The notes beneath the pieces were generated by a model. The model saw nothing but the letters and a program-made list of their open reading frames with translations, did not search any database and was not told the origin of the DNA. The translations under genes were made by a program, and so were the position numbers. A DNA stretch of 64,000 nt from Torreya grandis (lineage: Eukaryota > Streptophyta > Pinopsida > Cupressales > Taxaceae), in assembly GCA_037957365.1 (NCBI GenBank), contig JARHVA010003186.1, positions 1,741,501-1,805,500 of the forward strand, read 5' to 3'. Each line of letters begins with the position of its first letter. Position 1 is the stretch's first letter. Shown here piece by piece: positions 11,079-22,966 of this stretch.

Positions 11079-12300
11079 ATGGAGCATATTGATTATAAGA
11101 ATTACATAGCAGCAACCTATGAACTTATTATTGGTTATATTGATATTCGTCTTCATCATCACATTTCTAATTTGAAGAACCCTTCAAAAATATGGGAGAG
11201 ACATGAGGACTTATTTGAGAAGGGAATTTTATTTTCCAATGGGGATGATGGTGGGGAGGATTCTAGTGAGGAGAATGAGCATTTAGGGACACTCAATCAA
11301 AGGCTTTTGTAGAAGATCGTTGAAGAAAATATTTTTCATGTTGATTCTAATGCTGAGGATGCTTCCACTTCTTTAGAATTTGATGAGAATTCTTATAGTT
11401 ATTTTGATGTCGTGGATGCCTCTCCTACTGTTATTGATATTATGGATGCTTCTACTTCTACTTTTGACTTTTATGGTTTAGATACTTCTACTAAAGTTGA
11501 TGATGTGGATGCTTCAACTTCTACTGATGATATTATATATTTTGTTGATTTTCATGCTTCTCATGATGATGATAGTGCTTCTATTATCATGTTGATACTT
11601 CCATTGATGAGTATGATGTTGTTTCCCATATTTCTCATGATGCTTTTCGGTTGTTAATGAGGGGACTACTTCTGTGATTTATGAATTTGAGAAGCACACA
11701 AAAGGAATTGGCTCCAAGCTGCTTTGTAAAATGGGATATGAAGGTGGAGGACTTGGTGAGCATGGACAAGGGATTGTAAATCCTTCATAGGTGTTATTCA
11801 GGCATGGGAGAGGACATATGTTTATTTAGAATGATAAGCAAGAAAACCAAGATGCACTAGTGATGGATTTCTCTTAGGAAAAGGAATCAAAGTATTTGTT
11901 GGCATCTCATGACAGTAGCAAGGATGGGAAGGAGGCATGTCACTATTGTAGCAAAGCATGACACTTTATGAGGAATTACTTCAAGAAGCAAGAGAGAATA
12001 GGAGAAACTAGATTAGGAAGGATTCTCAAAATAGAGAATATACTTTATACCTTATGGCTTATTGTTCAAGAGGAGGCATGATAGGCCACAATCATAATTT
12101 GGAGGAGATGGAAAGAATTTTTGGTCTCAATACAGGACATGTGGAACATTTGTAGGTTATCATAGGTATGATAGATCTCCATCATATTATGATCAACATA
12201 CACCTGGGTACGATAGTTGTTTTGAGACAAGTAGGCCAAAATGGAAGAATGATGGACCAATATGTCCTTGGCTGAGGACAACATGCATGGAGCCATTTGG
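11079..12300 (+). pseudogene. Gag-like frame with G-patch and CCHC knuckle
   Basis: The N-terminal part (11,079-11,312) has ISNLKNPSKIWERHEDLFEK, like the helical gag region of Copia elements. An Asp/Ser-rich linker follows to about 11,650. After a frame change near 11,590 comes a G-patch (11,701-11,790: [20 protein letters not shown], then HGQGIV). Next is a damaged CCHC knuckle near 11,935-11,990 (CHYCSKA, stop, HFMRNYFK). Several stops are present. No protease, RT or integrase follows. It is unlike the neighbouring minus-strand elements and probably belongs to an older plus-strand retroelement. G-patches bind RNA or helicases and occur beside some retroviral proteases. Confidence 0.6.
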
Positions 12301-13269
12301 ATTTCACTATTGATTCTTCTTTGGCATTATTGATAGGTGGCCATAGAGATGATGTGAGGCCAAACTATGAATGATTGGGAGAGCATGGATTTGCATATGA
12401 TTTAACTCTTGATGAGGAGAGTACATTGGATTGGACAACCATGTTTGTGTTTTTGGGTACACCTATGCTACATGATGGAGGTTGATTCACTTCATGGTTA
12501 CTGTGCTTGATGATTGACCATGAAACTTGTGGGAGTGTTGATTGTAGGGGGATGTTGAAGATCAATTCACACTTCCACAATATATTTTGAGTGAAAATTG
12601 TGCATCTTATGATGGCATTCATCTTGTGGGTGGCTATACTATGGATGGTCGTGAGATTATCATAACGATGTTGGGAGGACATTTTCAGCATCAACATCCT
12701 CATATCGAAGAGAGGGTTTGTTTGAGGCCTCAAGCTACATACTCAGTTGATAACCATGACCATTTGAGGGGGAACAAATGGAATAATGATGCAAAATTTG
12801 GATGGATTGATAGGAGGTTATATGGCTCTATATGCACAACTTTGAGGATTTTGTATCCATGGGGTCAACATAGTTATGATGATTTCATCTTTGATTATTT
12901 TATTAAAGGGATATTCTTTTTATTCCTCTTTAAGAGGGATGCTAGGAGTTATGTGTTCGAAGAGGACTGACATCAGTGTTGGGGGTCATGTGTCTTAAGA
13001 AGACTGACTTCATCATTGTTGGAGGTTCTATGTCTTAAGAGGAGCAACTTCATTATGATCGAGGTCACGTGTCTAAAGACAACTGGTGTTATCATTGAGT
13101 AGGAGGTTTTGTGGTCTAAGAGGGCCAACTTCATTATTGATGGTTGATATTTCTTGTTGAAGGCTAGATATGTGTTTGCAGACTATTGATAGGATCATGG
13201 ATTGTTGGATAAGTGATGATTTCAGGGTTGTACGGCCTAGAACTCTTTTTAGGGTTGCATGACATATCT
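12301..13269. other. Unassigned remnant with short imperfect repeats
   Basis: There is a 127-codon open frame on the plus strand (12,587-12,970) that I do not recognise. From 12,960 to 13,140, lines such as GGAGGTTCTATGTCTTAAGAG and (A/C)AACTTCATTAT recur about every 50 bp. It may be the tail of the plus-strand element that starts at 11,079, but nothing proves this. Confidence 0.4.
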
Positions 13270-14194
13270 TGTTGATGGCATTTTGGTGCTTGGCATAAGT
13301 TCATTTGATCCAAAATTGGATCATGTACATCATTAAATCATTTGGTTGAATTAGTCAAATGTAGATGAGATTGATGAAGTGGTTGCAACATGTTAAGACC
13401 TAATAAAGACAGGTTTATGTGTAGAGGAAAAACATCATAGGGAAAACATCCAAAGAGAATTTAGATTACACATTTTGATTCCTCATGAAAAATTATGCAC
13501 TTTGGAAAAAACATCACCTAATTTCGAGTCCGTATGCAAATTTATGACCTCCATAAGTTGTAGAACTTTGTGTGATTTCGAAACCGCTGTTTAAAGAAAT
13601 TGGCAGTTATGTAACTGCTATTTTGCTTAAAGTGGAAGTGTTGCAACCTAATGTAGCCATTTTCTAGCCAGGAGGATGGGGTTTTCCTATTTTTAGCGGT
13701 AGATTTTCCATATTGCAACACATTGGAAGAGTAAATGATGAAGAGATAGTGTCTCTTCAGATTCTTGACTTTTGGGCTATGTGTAACTATATAAATGAAC
13801 TCGTGGAGGTTCAGGAATGACAATGAATGGGATGAATTAAAGTAAATTCATCACAATTTAGATGCATGGTGTAGACTGAATTGTGAGACTACACAACCAA
13901 GATTGAGGACAATAGTTGAGTTTGCTGAGGAAGCAGTGATCCACAAAGGACTTCATAGAGCATTTGCAAGTGTAGGGATATTGTTTATAGATGTTGGTAT
14001 CCTTCAAGGCCTCAAGAAGTCAATAAGCATGTAAAAATGCAAAGAAGATAACGGAGATGAGGAAGCATGGCTTCACTCTTTTGGATTTTTTCTAAATTGG
14101 GTTTCTCTCTGGTAACTTCGTATCTATCTTTCATTTCCTTGTGTGTTTGATTCTGTTATTTATATTTCCTGCAACTAATCCACTATTTCAAACA
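13270..14194 (+). repeat. Candidate LTR of the plus-strand remnant
   Basis: It starts TGTTGATGGCATTTTGG and could end ...TTTCAAACA at 14,194, giving short inverted ends. A good TATA (ACTATATAAATGAAC) stands near 13,785. No second copy is in the window and no target duplication could be tested, so the boundaries are tentative. Confidence 0.3.
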
Positions 14195-16831
14195 CTTAAG
14201 ATGGCTTACGAAATCAGTTGAATGTATGAACTTAGGCATGTCAATTGTTCAGGACAACTAATAGTAATTGAATTCATTCTCTCACGAAGTTTAAGAACAA
14301 CATACTTGTTGTGCACTACCATTTTGTGAATTTGATAACAATCACGTGTTTGGTAGTAGCATGATTGGAGTATGAACCATGATATGCAATGTATGGGGCA
14401 TGTATGAGAGCTTGTGTATTGCATAGTGAAATGTATGATATAGAGCAATCATAAAGTTGTAGTAAGCATCAAGTATGAGCATTTGAGTGTTGTTAAAATA
14501 GCATAGAACTTGGGAACAACAACTATGGAAAGTAAATTTGGTTCATGAATTTTACAGTGGAATATCCATGTCAATTATGGATCATCATTGGAATGGATCT
14601 GCAGATCGTGTAAATTTTGAGAGCCTATGCAACTTGTTGGCTACATTTGGTGGTTGATGAGAATTGGATCAAGTGGTTTCCTATCATCATCAATTTTCTG
14701 GATGACATACCTTTGGTGCTTTGCTTTAGACTTTGTGCCCACATCATTGGATTGTGCTAGTCTAGGAGCTTATGCACTTTTCTGGGAGCATTGTCATTGG
14801 TCATGGGTCAGGTCATATTTAGCTATAAGAAGATGGGAGCATGGTGATTGACCATAGGATGAATCATATTTATTTTTGGTCATTTGAAGATTTGTTTTGG
14901 GTGGGGTGATTCTATGATTGTAAGGCTATAAACACTTTTTTGTTCAAGCATTTCTTGTGGCATAGAGCATTGGATCTACATTTATTTGGATCTTGCATGG
15001 CTTCAACCCTTGATTCTTCATCATTTGGATTTGGAAATTTGTCATTAATGGGGGATGTTGGTTGATACAATGTCAGTATTGGTCATCTTTCATTTTGATT
15101 CCTCAATCAAGGGGGGATGCATTGGAGGAGTGGAGCAGGGGGGACGTTTTGGCCAAGTAAATGCCATCTTCCTCAAAGGCCTTCTAAGTGGTGTTTAGGG
15201 GTGATGTTAGAGTGGATCTAAATCACTACTATGGAAGTACATTAGACATGGTTGGCTCTAGAGGTTGCTACCTCTATCCACCTCTTGTAATAGTAAATTA
15301 ATGGGTCTTAATAAGGGAAATGATTCCACCCATTAATCACTCATTCAATTTTATTCTTATTTGAATATATTGTGATATATTGTTCCAATTCTTTTGTGTC
15401 CATGTCATGAATATTCTTTATCTTTTATTTGTGGAATATTACACATAACTCTGAACATTTTTGTCATGGATAGTCACATCGCATACATATTGGGCTCTGT
15501 TTGGGATAGATTTGTCCAATTCACAAGCTTGGGTGACCCTTTTCTCAGCTTAGATGGGCAAGCTATATGTTTGAATGGGACTGTCGTGAGATTCAACAGT
15601 CCACCCTTAAATCTGTTGATGCATTTTTCTTGACTTGGGATGTATAAGTTGGAGTTTTGGTAGTTTGGATTCTTGGGATTTGTACTGTTATAGTATGAAT
15701 GTGGTGGTTTAGTAGGTTCAATTAACTTCAACTTAATTATTTTTTTGTTTATATTTTATCTTCAATAAAGAATTACATCCAAATATATGCATCACGAAGA
15801 AGATATGGAGAAGTTGACATGACACATCATATCACTTCTTTGAAATTGGACATGAATCCAATTAAAGTTTAAGAAAGATTTGGGAAAGGACAGGTCAGTC
15901 TTGACATCAAATGTACAATTAAAAAGGCTATTAGGATAAGGGATGTGCATATCTTAAACTTCTAGGAAATCTATTTATTTTTGTTTTAGAATCCAAGAAA
16001 TCATGTTAAGAAACTCTTAGCAACTTTGATGAAATCAAAAACATCATACTACTTGAATATTTATGTAAATGATAATGTTGAAATTTGGAATGTTCTCATG
16101 GCTGAATGTGCCAAAGAACTAGAAAAAATAGAAAAACAATTAAAAATTAGAAAAATCATTAAAAACAATTTTTAATATTATTATTTTAAAAAAACTCACT
16201 GATTTTTCCATTGAGCCTGAGTCCGAGTCTCAACACTCTGATGTAAATACCCTTAACCATAAAACATAAGTGATATGTATGAGTTGGATTGATCCTCTTT
16301 TAGCAGGTTATGAAAAGGGGTATTAACTTAAAGGAAAATGAAAGGAACATTTTCCATGCATAGGTTTTGAAAGACTATTTTCAGGGTTGGCTGCGAGAAT
16401 ACATGGTAGCTTCTTTGCTCTTTATATCCTGCTTTTGTGCTAAAATTCAATTGTTGTTCTCCTATCATTTTTAGCACATGTATGATTTCTAAAGCTTGTC
16501 ATTGAGGTCTAGACAAAGTTATAACTAGGAGAAAATGAACACTTGACTTGTTAGACACTCACTATATTCATTGTGTGCATTCCAAGACCAACTTTTAGAT
16601 GGGCATTGATACCTCTATCTCTCGAAGGACAGAAATTGCATCCCTTTCTAGTATTTGACTTGAATCCTATTCATTTCTGACCATGTGTTTGGCAAATGTT
16701 GTTACCCATAGAGAGCTTGCAATAACAAAGGAAAAATCTTCTTGGTCTTGACCATAGGTACTCACTTTTGGGAGAATTGTTTGTAGCCATTGTTGTCAAT
16801 TAGTCTTGCACCCCTATGAAGGTAGTTTCAG
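14195..16831. other. No gene seen; possible LTR fragments
   Basis: AT-rich sequence with no coding frame I trust. Near 15,100-15,120 a purine run (CAAGGGGGGA) is followed by TGCATTGGAGG, which could be a polypurine tract and LTR start on the plus strand. TGTTAGAGTGGATC at about 15,207 is another possible LTR start. Neither has a partner copy here. Confidence 0.35.
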
Positions 16832-18874
16832 TGCTTCACAGTCTGCTGAAACATGGAAACAATCCTAGGTTGTGGGTGACCTAATCAGTGGATTGAGTCT
16901 CTAGATTGTAAGGGCTAGCTTCCTTTGATGTATCAATTAGGATCACTGCTACAAATTGCCTGGAAAAGAGAGAAAGAAAATTTGAAAGAAAATCTTACTT
17001 AATGATGGTGATACACCTGAATGTTGATTGATCCACTCAATTTGAGCTCTTTAAAAACACTGATCCAAACAGAGAAGAAGGGCTAAAATGGTAAAATAGA
17101 CCTGATTGAAAGCACTAACAGCCACTAACATCCACTGTTGACTTCGCCAAAAGACGTTCAAACACTGAACATGACCTGTATAACATGACCAGTTAGTAAC
17201 TAGATAAGGATCAAGACTTGGCAAGGAAGAAATCTCTATCACTTGTGCAAATCAATGACAAAATACACTATACTAGCTTGCTAAAAATTGAAAACAGTCA
17301 TCTTCTTATTAATTTGAAAAATGTTACACTCAGTCTTTGGTAGAAGATCATCTTGCCAAAAAAAGATGATTTTTACAAGGTTGAAAAGCCATTATTATAG
17401 AAAGAATATACCAAAACAAGAGGTGGCACTGAAATTAGAAGAGGAAGATCAACTATCACTTCATGTGAGTCTATTTTTGGTTCAAGGAGATAACTAAGCC
17501 TTCAAAAAAAACATCTATTTTGTCTTCTTCCTCTTTGCATGAAATCTCCTTGGTGCTAGAATTAGATGGTGAATTCATATGGTTGACTTTGTTTGTGCAT
17601 GTTCAGCTAAGCCATGTCTAAAATTAGAGACTTTACTTTGCTAATTTAGGAATGAAATGACGGTTACTTTGCATGATCCTGCTTGATCGTTTGAAGGTGC
17701 ATCTATTTCTGGCAGTCACTTTTGGTCGCTTGCGTGTATTTTCTCTTATTTTGGTTTGCCTATGTCTTTTTTATTTTTATTTGCCTTGGCTTGTCTTTTT
17801 AGACATCTTATTTTGTTTGACATTTTTCTATAGACTTTATTCTTTTTTCTTTCCTGCGGACTTTGTTCTGTCTGGGCTTTTTGCTTTCAACTTCCCGCAG
17901 ACAAAAAGTCCGTGGGAATTATCCCTTGGTTTCAGATTTTTTCAGATATTTTGTTGTGGCTAATTTCCTTTGGCTTTTTTGTTTTACCCTTGGTCTTTAT
18001 TCTTTCAGATTTGTTGTCATCTCCCTTGGCCAATTTCCTTCGGGTATTTTGGCTTCTCCTTTCGGAAGAAAATGTCCGAGGCTCTTTTCTTGCATAATTT
18101 TTGTTTTTCAAAAAAAATGTCCTAGTCTTTTTCAATTATGCAGACTTTTGTTTTTCGAATTTTATGTTTGCCAATTCTTCTGAAGGAATCTTTCAAACTT
18201 TTTGTTTGAAGGATATCTTCCATGGGCACCACCATCTTTTTGAACCATTCCTTTTTCGAAGGCAACCTGTAACCTTCCCGAAGGGTACCCTTCGGGAATT
18301 TTGAAAACATCCTTCTCGAAGGGCACATGCCCTTCAGGATTTTGTAAAAGCTCTTAAGGATCATGAGATAGACCTTCCTGAAGGGCACATGCCCTTTGGG
18401 TTTCTTGAAAATGACTTTTCCAAAATTGAAGTGTACCTTCTTGAAGGGTACCTACCCTTTGAGTTTTTGTCAATGACCCTTCCAAAGGGTACCTTGCCCT
18501 CTGGGTTTTTTTGATTTGTCCTCTCTTTGATAGACTTAGCCCTTGCAATTCCTTCGGACTTATTGCATAGTTCATTCTTTCAGATTTCCTGTGGACAAAA
18601 GGTCTATGGGATTTTTGTCTTTGTTTTCTCTTTGATAGACTTATTGCTTTCAACCTCCTGAAGCTATGTGAAAACCCCTTCTTTGATGAACCATTCCTTC
18701 AGACAAATTGTCTGAAGGAAATCATGTTGTAGCCAAGGTCTTTACAAACGAGTATTTACAATTAGTATATACAAACCCGATGTATTCTTTCCTTTGTAGT
18801 CTTTCTTCCTTGGCTAAAGACATGAACTTTTCGAATGACAAGAGATAATTTGACCTGTGGAAGAATTGTCAACA
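16832..18874 (-). repeat. 3' LTR of element C
   Basis: In sense it starts TGTTGACAATTC at 18,874 and ends near 16,832. The R-U5 half (16,832-17,890) is matched, inverted, by 48,955-50,049. U3 (about 18,000-18,700) carries four or more CCCTTCGGG/CCCGAAGGG blocks roughly 60 bp apart and a TTCAGACAAATTGTCTGAA palindrome near 18,697-18,715. The left boundary is placed by comparison with the inverted copy and may be off by some bases. Confidence 0.75.
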
Positions 18875-18878
18875 TTTT

Positions 18879-18894
18879 TGGCAACTTTGATGGG
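18879..18894 (+). other. Conserved antisense primer-site-like motif at C 3' end
   Basis: The plus strand reads TGGCAACTTTGATGGGAAGC, 4 nt from the LTR end. It is the most diverged of the four copies of this block, but it keeps TGG, ACT, the GGGAAGCATG end and the spacing. Confidence 0.5.
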
Positions 18895-19170
18895 AAGCAT
18901 GCCTGTTATGCTTGAGAATTAGACCACAAACATGATATTCAAACTCATAAAATAATGGTAACCCTGGCCCATGACTGCAAATCTCCTTTGATCATGACTG
19001 AAGTAACCTTCCTCCTTCAAAATAAGAAGGGAAACACACGAAAGCAAGAAAACTAACTAAGAAGCAAATGTGCAAACAAGCACTTATTGGAACAAAATTG
19101 AATGAAACTACTGTGCTTGAACAACACTTGGAGGAAAGCAAAATAAACTATGTACATGGAGCTTTGCTCT

Positions 19171-19401
19171 TCAATAGCAATGTTTCAGATGTATCCTATT
19201 GACTGGGATTGGAAGCTCCTGGCCATCCATCTTTGCAAGTTAAAAGACATTGTGGGATTTGCAGTTGGAGATTGTTTATGGGTCACTCCAAAGGGAATCA
19301 AACATTGTGTGCCTTTCTGGTTTGGCTCAATCCTCATCCCACTTAAGGACCAAATCTTCTTCTTTGAAGCTTCGTGTGGAAGCTCCTTTGTCAAAGGTTC
19401 T
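19171..19401 (-). pseudogene. C integrase C-terminal end
   Basis: It runs in sense from the B insertion site to a TGA at 19,171, ending PVNRIHLKHCY. Upstream it reads TFDKGA and RSFKEEDLVLKWD in one frame. The other end of this integrase is at 36,356. The five bases GTTCT at 19,397-19,401 and ATTCT at 36,356-36,360 are the insertion-site duplication of B, so the two halves are one gene. Confidence 0.85.
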
Positions 19402-21617
19402 TGTTATAGCTTGGAATTGCACCTCTGTGAGAGAGTTCTTCAGGCTCCCTCACTTCCAACTACAAGCATGGGGACAACCTCAGGATGTGGGTATCCTATG
19501 GTGAGGTTGAACCTCTAGGCTTTTTTATGAGGCTAGTTCCTCAGATGTTTCACTTCAGCTCTTGATTCTCACACTAAAATCTACTATTAGCTAAGGAAAA
19601 GGGGGTAGGAGGATGACTAAAAAGAAATCTAAGCTAAGGGAGGTGATGCACCAAAAAGAAGTGATCCACTTGGTCTAGAAAAAGAGCCAACTACTGATGA
19701 ACCCAAACAGGACACAGGATATTCTGGTTCTATCTCAAGGCCATAGGCATGGAGCTTTTGCATGGAGGTTGAAGGGAAGCCTTACGCTTTGAAGGATTAA
19801 AAAAATAGGTCTACGGGAGACACTATGAACTGGTAACACTTCAAAGAGAGCTCGACACACAGACACTTCATGCCATCCTATACAAAACTGAAACGATCAA
19901 AAGCAAAGTGTTGAAGAAAATCACAGGTGATGAATGACAATCATACATTATGCAAATGAAACCAAATGTGCACACTTGTTTTAACCATAAACAGAAAAGT
20001 CTTCCTTGTATTGCTTCAAAAGAGTCTTTTACAAAGCGATTTTTACAGAGTAATTATATCGCCAATCCGAGGATCATTTGCTTGGCTCCAAGGCCTCTAT
20101 TTATATAGAGAGAAGGGGAAGAAAGAAGAACTCATTGATGGCTAGAACTTTGACGTTGTACTTCCTTGTTGTCCTTAAATGCACCGTTCAGGATCACTAA
20201 ATAATCCTCTCAATCCCCTCCCATCTTTAAGTTTTTCTTTGGTGCATCTGAGAAGCTATGTTGTGAGCAGATGGAATGTCTCTTCTTGGCACATCACATT
20301 TAATATTTGCACTCAAGATTGACATGGATTCTTTCTCTTTACGTGCCCTACTGAAAGGATGTAGGTTTCAACCATACTGCATTTAAGCATCAAACGGTGA
20401 TTGTGGGGAGCGAACTATGATGGATGAGAGCCTTATAATTTTTAGCTACTATCTACTTTGACTCTCTTATGCTCATTGGTCATCTTTGTGCCACTTGTCC
20501 TTTACTAATTTGTCCTTTCTGTGCCAACTTACGCCATGTGGTAGTGTTTCATTCATTGCAACATGATTCTCACATTAGTGGACCAAGCTTCAGTCGAGCA
20601 CTTGAAGAATCCCAATTTACTCTATTAAGAGTAATTTGGGTTCTTTGATATCTCTAACTTTAGACTTTCCCAGATCCTTTACTATAAAGCTTTTAAGTAA
20701 AGTACTTGGAGAAACCCGATTTACTCTATGCAGAGTAATTCAGGTTTTCCAAGCTTACTTACTTCGGACTTGTCCATCTTGAAGTCTTATTTATTCTGCG
20801 GGCTCCTATTTGTTTTGGGCAAATCTCCTAAAGGAATTATTTGGGACGATTTGTCCGAGGAATTCCTTCAGACTTTTTTTTTGAAGCTTCCTTCTTGCTC
20901 TCTTCCTTTGGAAATTACCTTTCAGACTTTTCAAAATGGACTTTCCCAAAGGGTGAGAGACCCTTCGGGCTTCCTGTATGTCCCTTTGGACTTCTGCAAA
21001 TGATCCTATCGAAGGGAAAGATACCTTTTCAGGAATTTTGAAATGGTCCTTCCGAAGGGTAACATACCCTTTGGGAAAATTGCAAGTGTCCATTTGGAGA
21101 AGGAAAAGCCCTTCGGGTTTTTTAAAGTGACCTTCGAAAAAGTTGATTGGTCTTTCGAAAATGTTGAGAAGATACATTTTGCCTAAAAAAGGCCCTTCGG
21201 CATTTTGAAAATCCCCTTTGAATTTTTGAAGTGTACCTTTGGGTTTTTGGAGAAGACTCATCCCTTAAACCTGAGAATCACTATTTTCAATACCAAATCG
21301 GGTTTGTCAAGCCCTTTTACTTATTTCAAGCTTCTGACTACTCACAACTTATGAAGTAATCAAGTAGTGTTCCTTGGAAAACCTGAAATACACTGTCTAT
21401 GAGTAATTTGGGTTTGTAAACCCAAATTATTTCTACTTATAAAACATTTAGAAGTCAAGCACTTCTAAAAATCCAATTTGCATTGTTCCCTCAAAAACTC
21501 GAAGTTGTCACTATTGGAAAACCCGAAGTCCTCCCAAAGACTTGCCATTTTCTTGCTTGAAAGCTCCCTCTTTCATTTTTAGGCAAATTTTGATATGTTG
21601 GCCAAAAATAGTCAACA
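19402..21617 (-). repeat. 3' LTR of B
   Basis: 2,216 bp; in sense it starts TGTTGACTATTTTTGGCC at 21,617 and ends GCTATAACA at 19,402. It matches the 5' LTR at 34,122-36,355 along its length. A clean plant TATA box CTATATAAATAG (20,097-20,108, sense) confirms that transcription runs leftward, the same way as gag. Confidence 0.92.
20097..20108 (-). promoter_or_regulatory. TATA box of B 3' LTR
   Basis: CTATATAAATAG in sense, followed by AGGCCTTGGAGCC. The same sequence is at 34,817-34,828 in the other LTR, and ATATAAATAGAGGCTC is at 52,743 in the related solo LTR. Confidence 0.8.
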
Positions 21618-21621
21618 TTTA

Positions 21622-21636
21622 TGGTGACTCACAGGG
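21622..21636 (+). other. Conserved antisense primer-site-like motif at B 3' end
   Basis: The plus strand reads TGGTGACTCACAGGGAAGC, with a 4-nt spacer (TTTA) after the LTR end at 21,617. The downstream GCATGTTTGC block is also shared with A1 and LARD. Confidence 0.6.
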
Positions 21637-21897
21637 AAGCATGTTTGCTATGCTTTAGAACCCAACTCATTCGCTTCATTTGATCCATTGGGCATGGAGT
21701 CACTACTTTTGTACGAAGTTGGATCTATTTGGAAATTTCCCTTGAAGCAAAAAGAATAATCGAAATGAAACAAACTGTGCCTAAGACACTTAGGGAAGGG
21801 AAAACACTCAACTGAAATGGATATGCACAAGACACTTAGAGAAAAACATGAAAAACTATACAAAATGTACAATAACATACAATAGTTGCAAACTCGT

Positions 21898-22110
21898 CTA
21901 ATGACATGGATTTAGATGAATCCCTTTGACTAGAATGGGCAATACCTTTCCATCTAGTTGGGCCAGTTGGAAGGCGCTATGTGGTTTGCATCCGTGGATA
22001 AAATAAGGGCCACTCCAAAAGCTGTCAAACAAGGTATGGTTGCTTGGTTTGGCCTTATTTGAGTTCCATTTGAGAACTAGGTCTCCCTCTTTCAAAGTCT
22101 TTGTTGTAGA
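21898..22110 (-). pseudogene. B integrase C-terminal end
   Basis: It reads TLKEGDLVLKWN, then SFWSGPYFIHGCKP, and ends VKGIHLNPCH with a TAG at 21,898. The frame is open from 22,110 to the stop. It is separated from the rest of the integrase (24,565 onward) by a solo LTR. Confidence 0.88.
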
Positions 22111-22409
22111 TGTTGACCATTTTTTGCCCAATAGGCCAAAAAAATCTGTCCCCTTCTTTCCCTGCTGTTCTGGGCCAATTCATTTTTTGATCTTGCACAG
22201 GTCTGCAGGTTTTCTACGGACTCAGCAGGTTTTCTGCAGACTCTGCAGGTCCATTTCTACGGACTCAGTAGTGAAGTTTTCTACGGAATCCAAAGGAACT
22301 TCTACGAACTTTGCAGGTGTAGTCTTTCGGTGCATGAAGAACCAATTCAAAGAATGCAAGTTTTTTACAAAGCTTCTTCGGGCTCTTGTCTGAAGAAATT
22401 CACAAAGAA

Positions 22410-22800
22410 AGTTAGCATCTTTGAACCATTGAACCAGTTCAATGCTTCGATTCAATGCCTTTGGTTCATCGCTTTGGTTCAATGACAAAGTTCATCAGCT
22501 CGGTTCAAAGGCTTGGTTCAATTTAGTTGGTTCAATGCTTCAGTTCAATCAAATGTCAACCACTTAGTTTAGTTGGCTTGGTTCAAAGCTTGGTTCAACT
22601 GCAAGGTTCATCGGCAAAGTTAAATGGTGAGGTTTAATCAAATGGTTCATCGACTTGGTTCAAGGTTTGGTTCAACTATTTTGGTTGAAACATTCGGTTT
22701 GATGCCTTGGTTCAACAAACCGTTTGAACCATTGAACCGGTTCAATGAAATGGTTCAACAGTTGGTTCAAAGGAGCGGTTCAAGCAAAAGTTCAAGAGAA
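22410..22800. repeat. GGTTCAA-rich degenerate repeat array
   Basis: Dozens of variants of (T)GGTTCAA(TG) occur in both relative orders (GGTTCAATG, GAACCATTGAACC). The other A-type LTRs lack this expansion. Short frames in it are low-complexity. Confidence 0.85.
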
Positions 22801-22930
22801 TCTCCCGAAGGACGAGTGCCCTTGCGGAGGGCAGAGAGCACTTCAAAGAGGCCACAAAGAAAGCCGCAAAGGTAAGTTCTTTCAAAATTTTGTTTAAGGC
22901 AGTCGAAAGGCAAAGGCATAATTCCTTCAA

Positions 22931-22966
22931 ACTTTTTGTCTGAAGGAATTCCTTCAGACAAAAAGT
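22931..22966. repeat. 36-bp perfect palindrome in solo LTR U3
   Basis: ACTTTTTGTCTGAAGGAA is followed directly by its reverse complement. Allowing one mismatch pair, the symmetry reaches about 22,921-22,976. A weaker copy is at 23,034-23,082. Confidence 0.92.

Noticed and set aside
12587..12970. 127-codon plus-strand frame as a host gene
   Set aside because: No recognisable domain, no homologous copy in the window, and it lies in decayed repeat sequence; kept only as unassigned.
17673..17963. Hydrophobic 96-codon frame resembling a membrane protein
   Set aside because: The same frame appears at 48,932-49,138 only because both lie in C-type LTRs (antisense to U3/R); low-complexity Phe/Leu from T-rich sequence.
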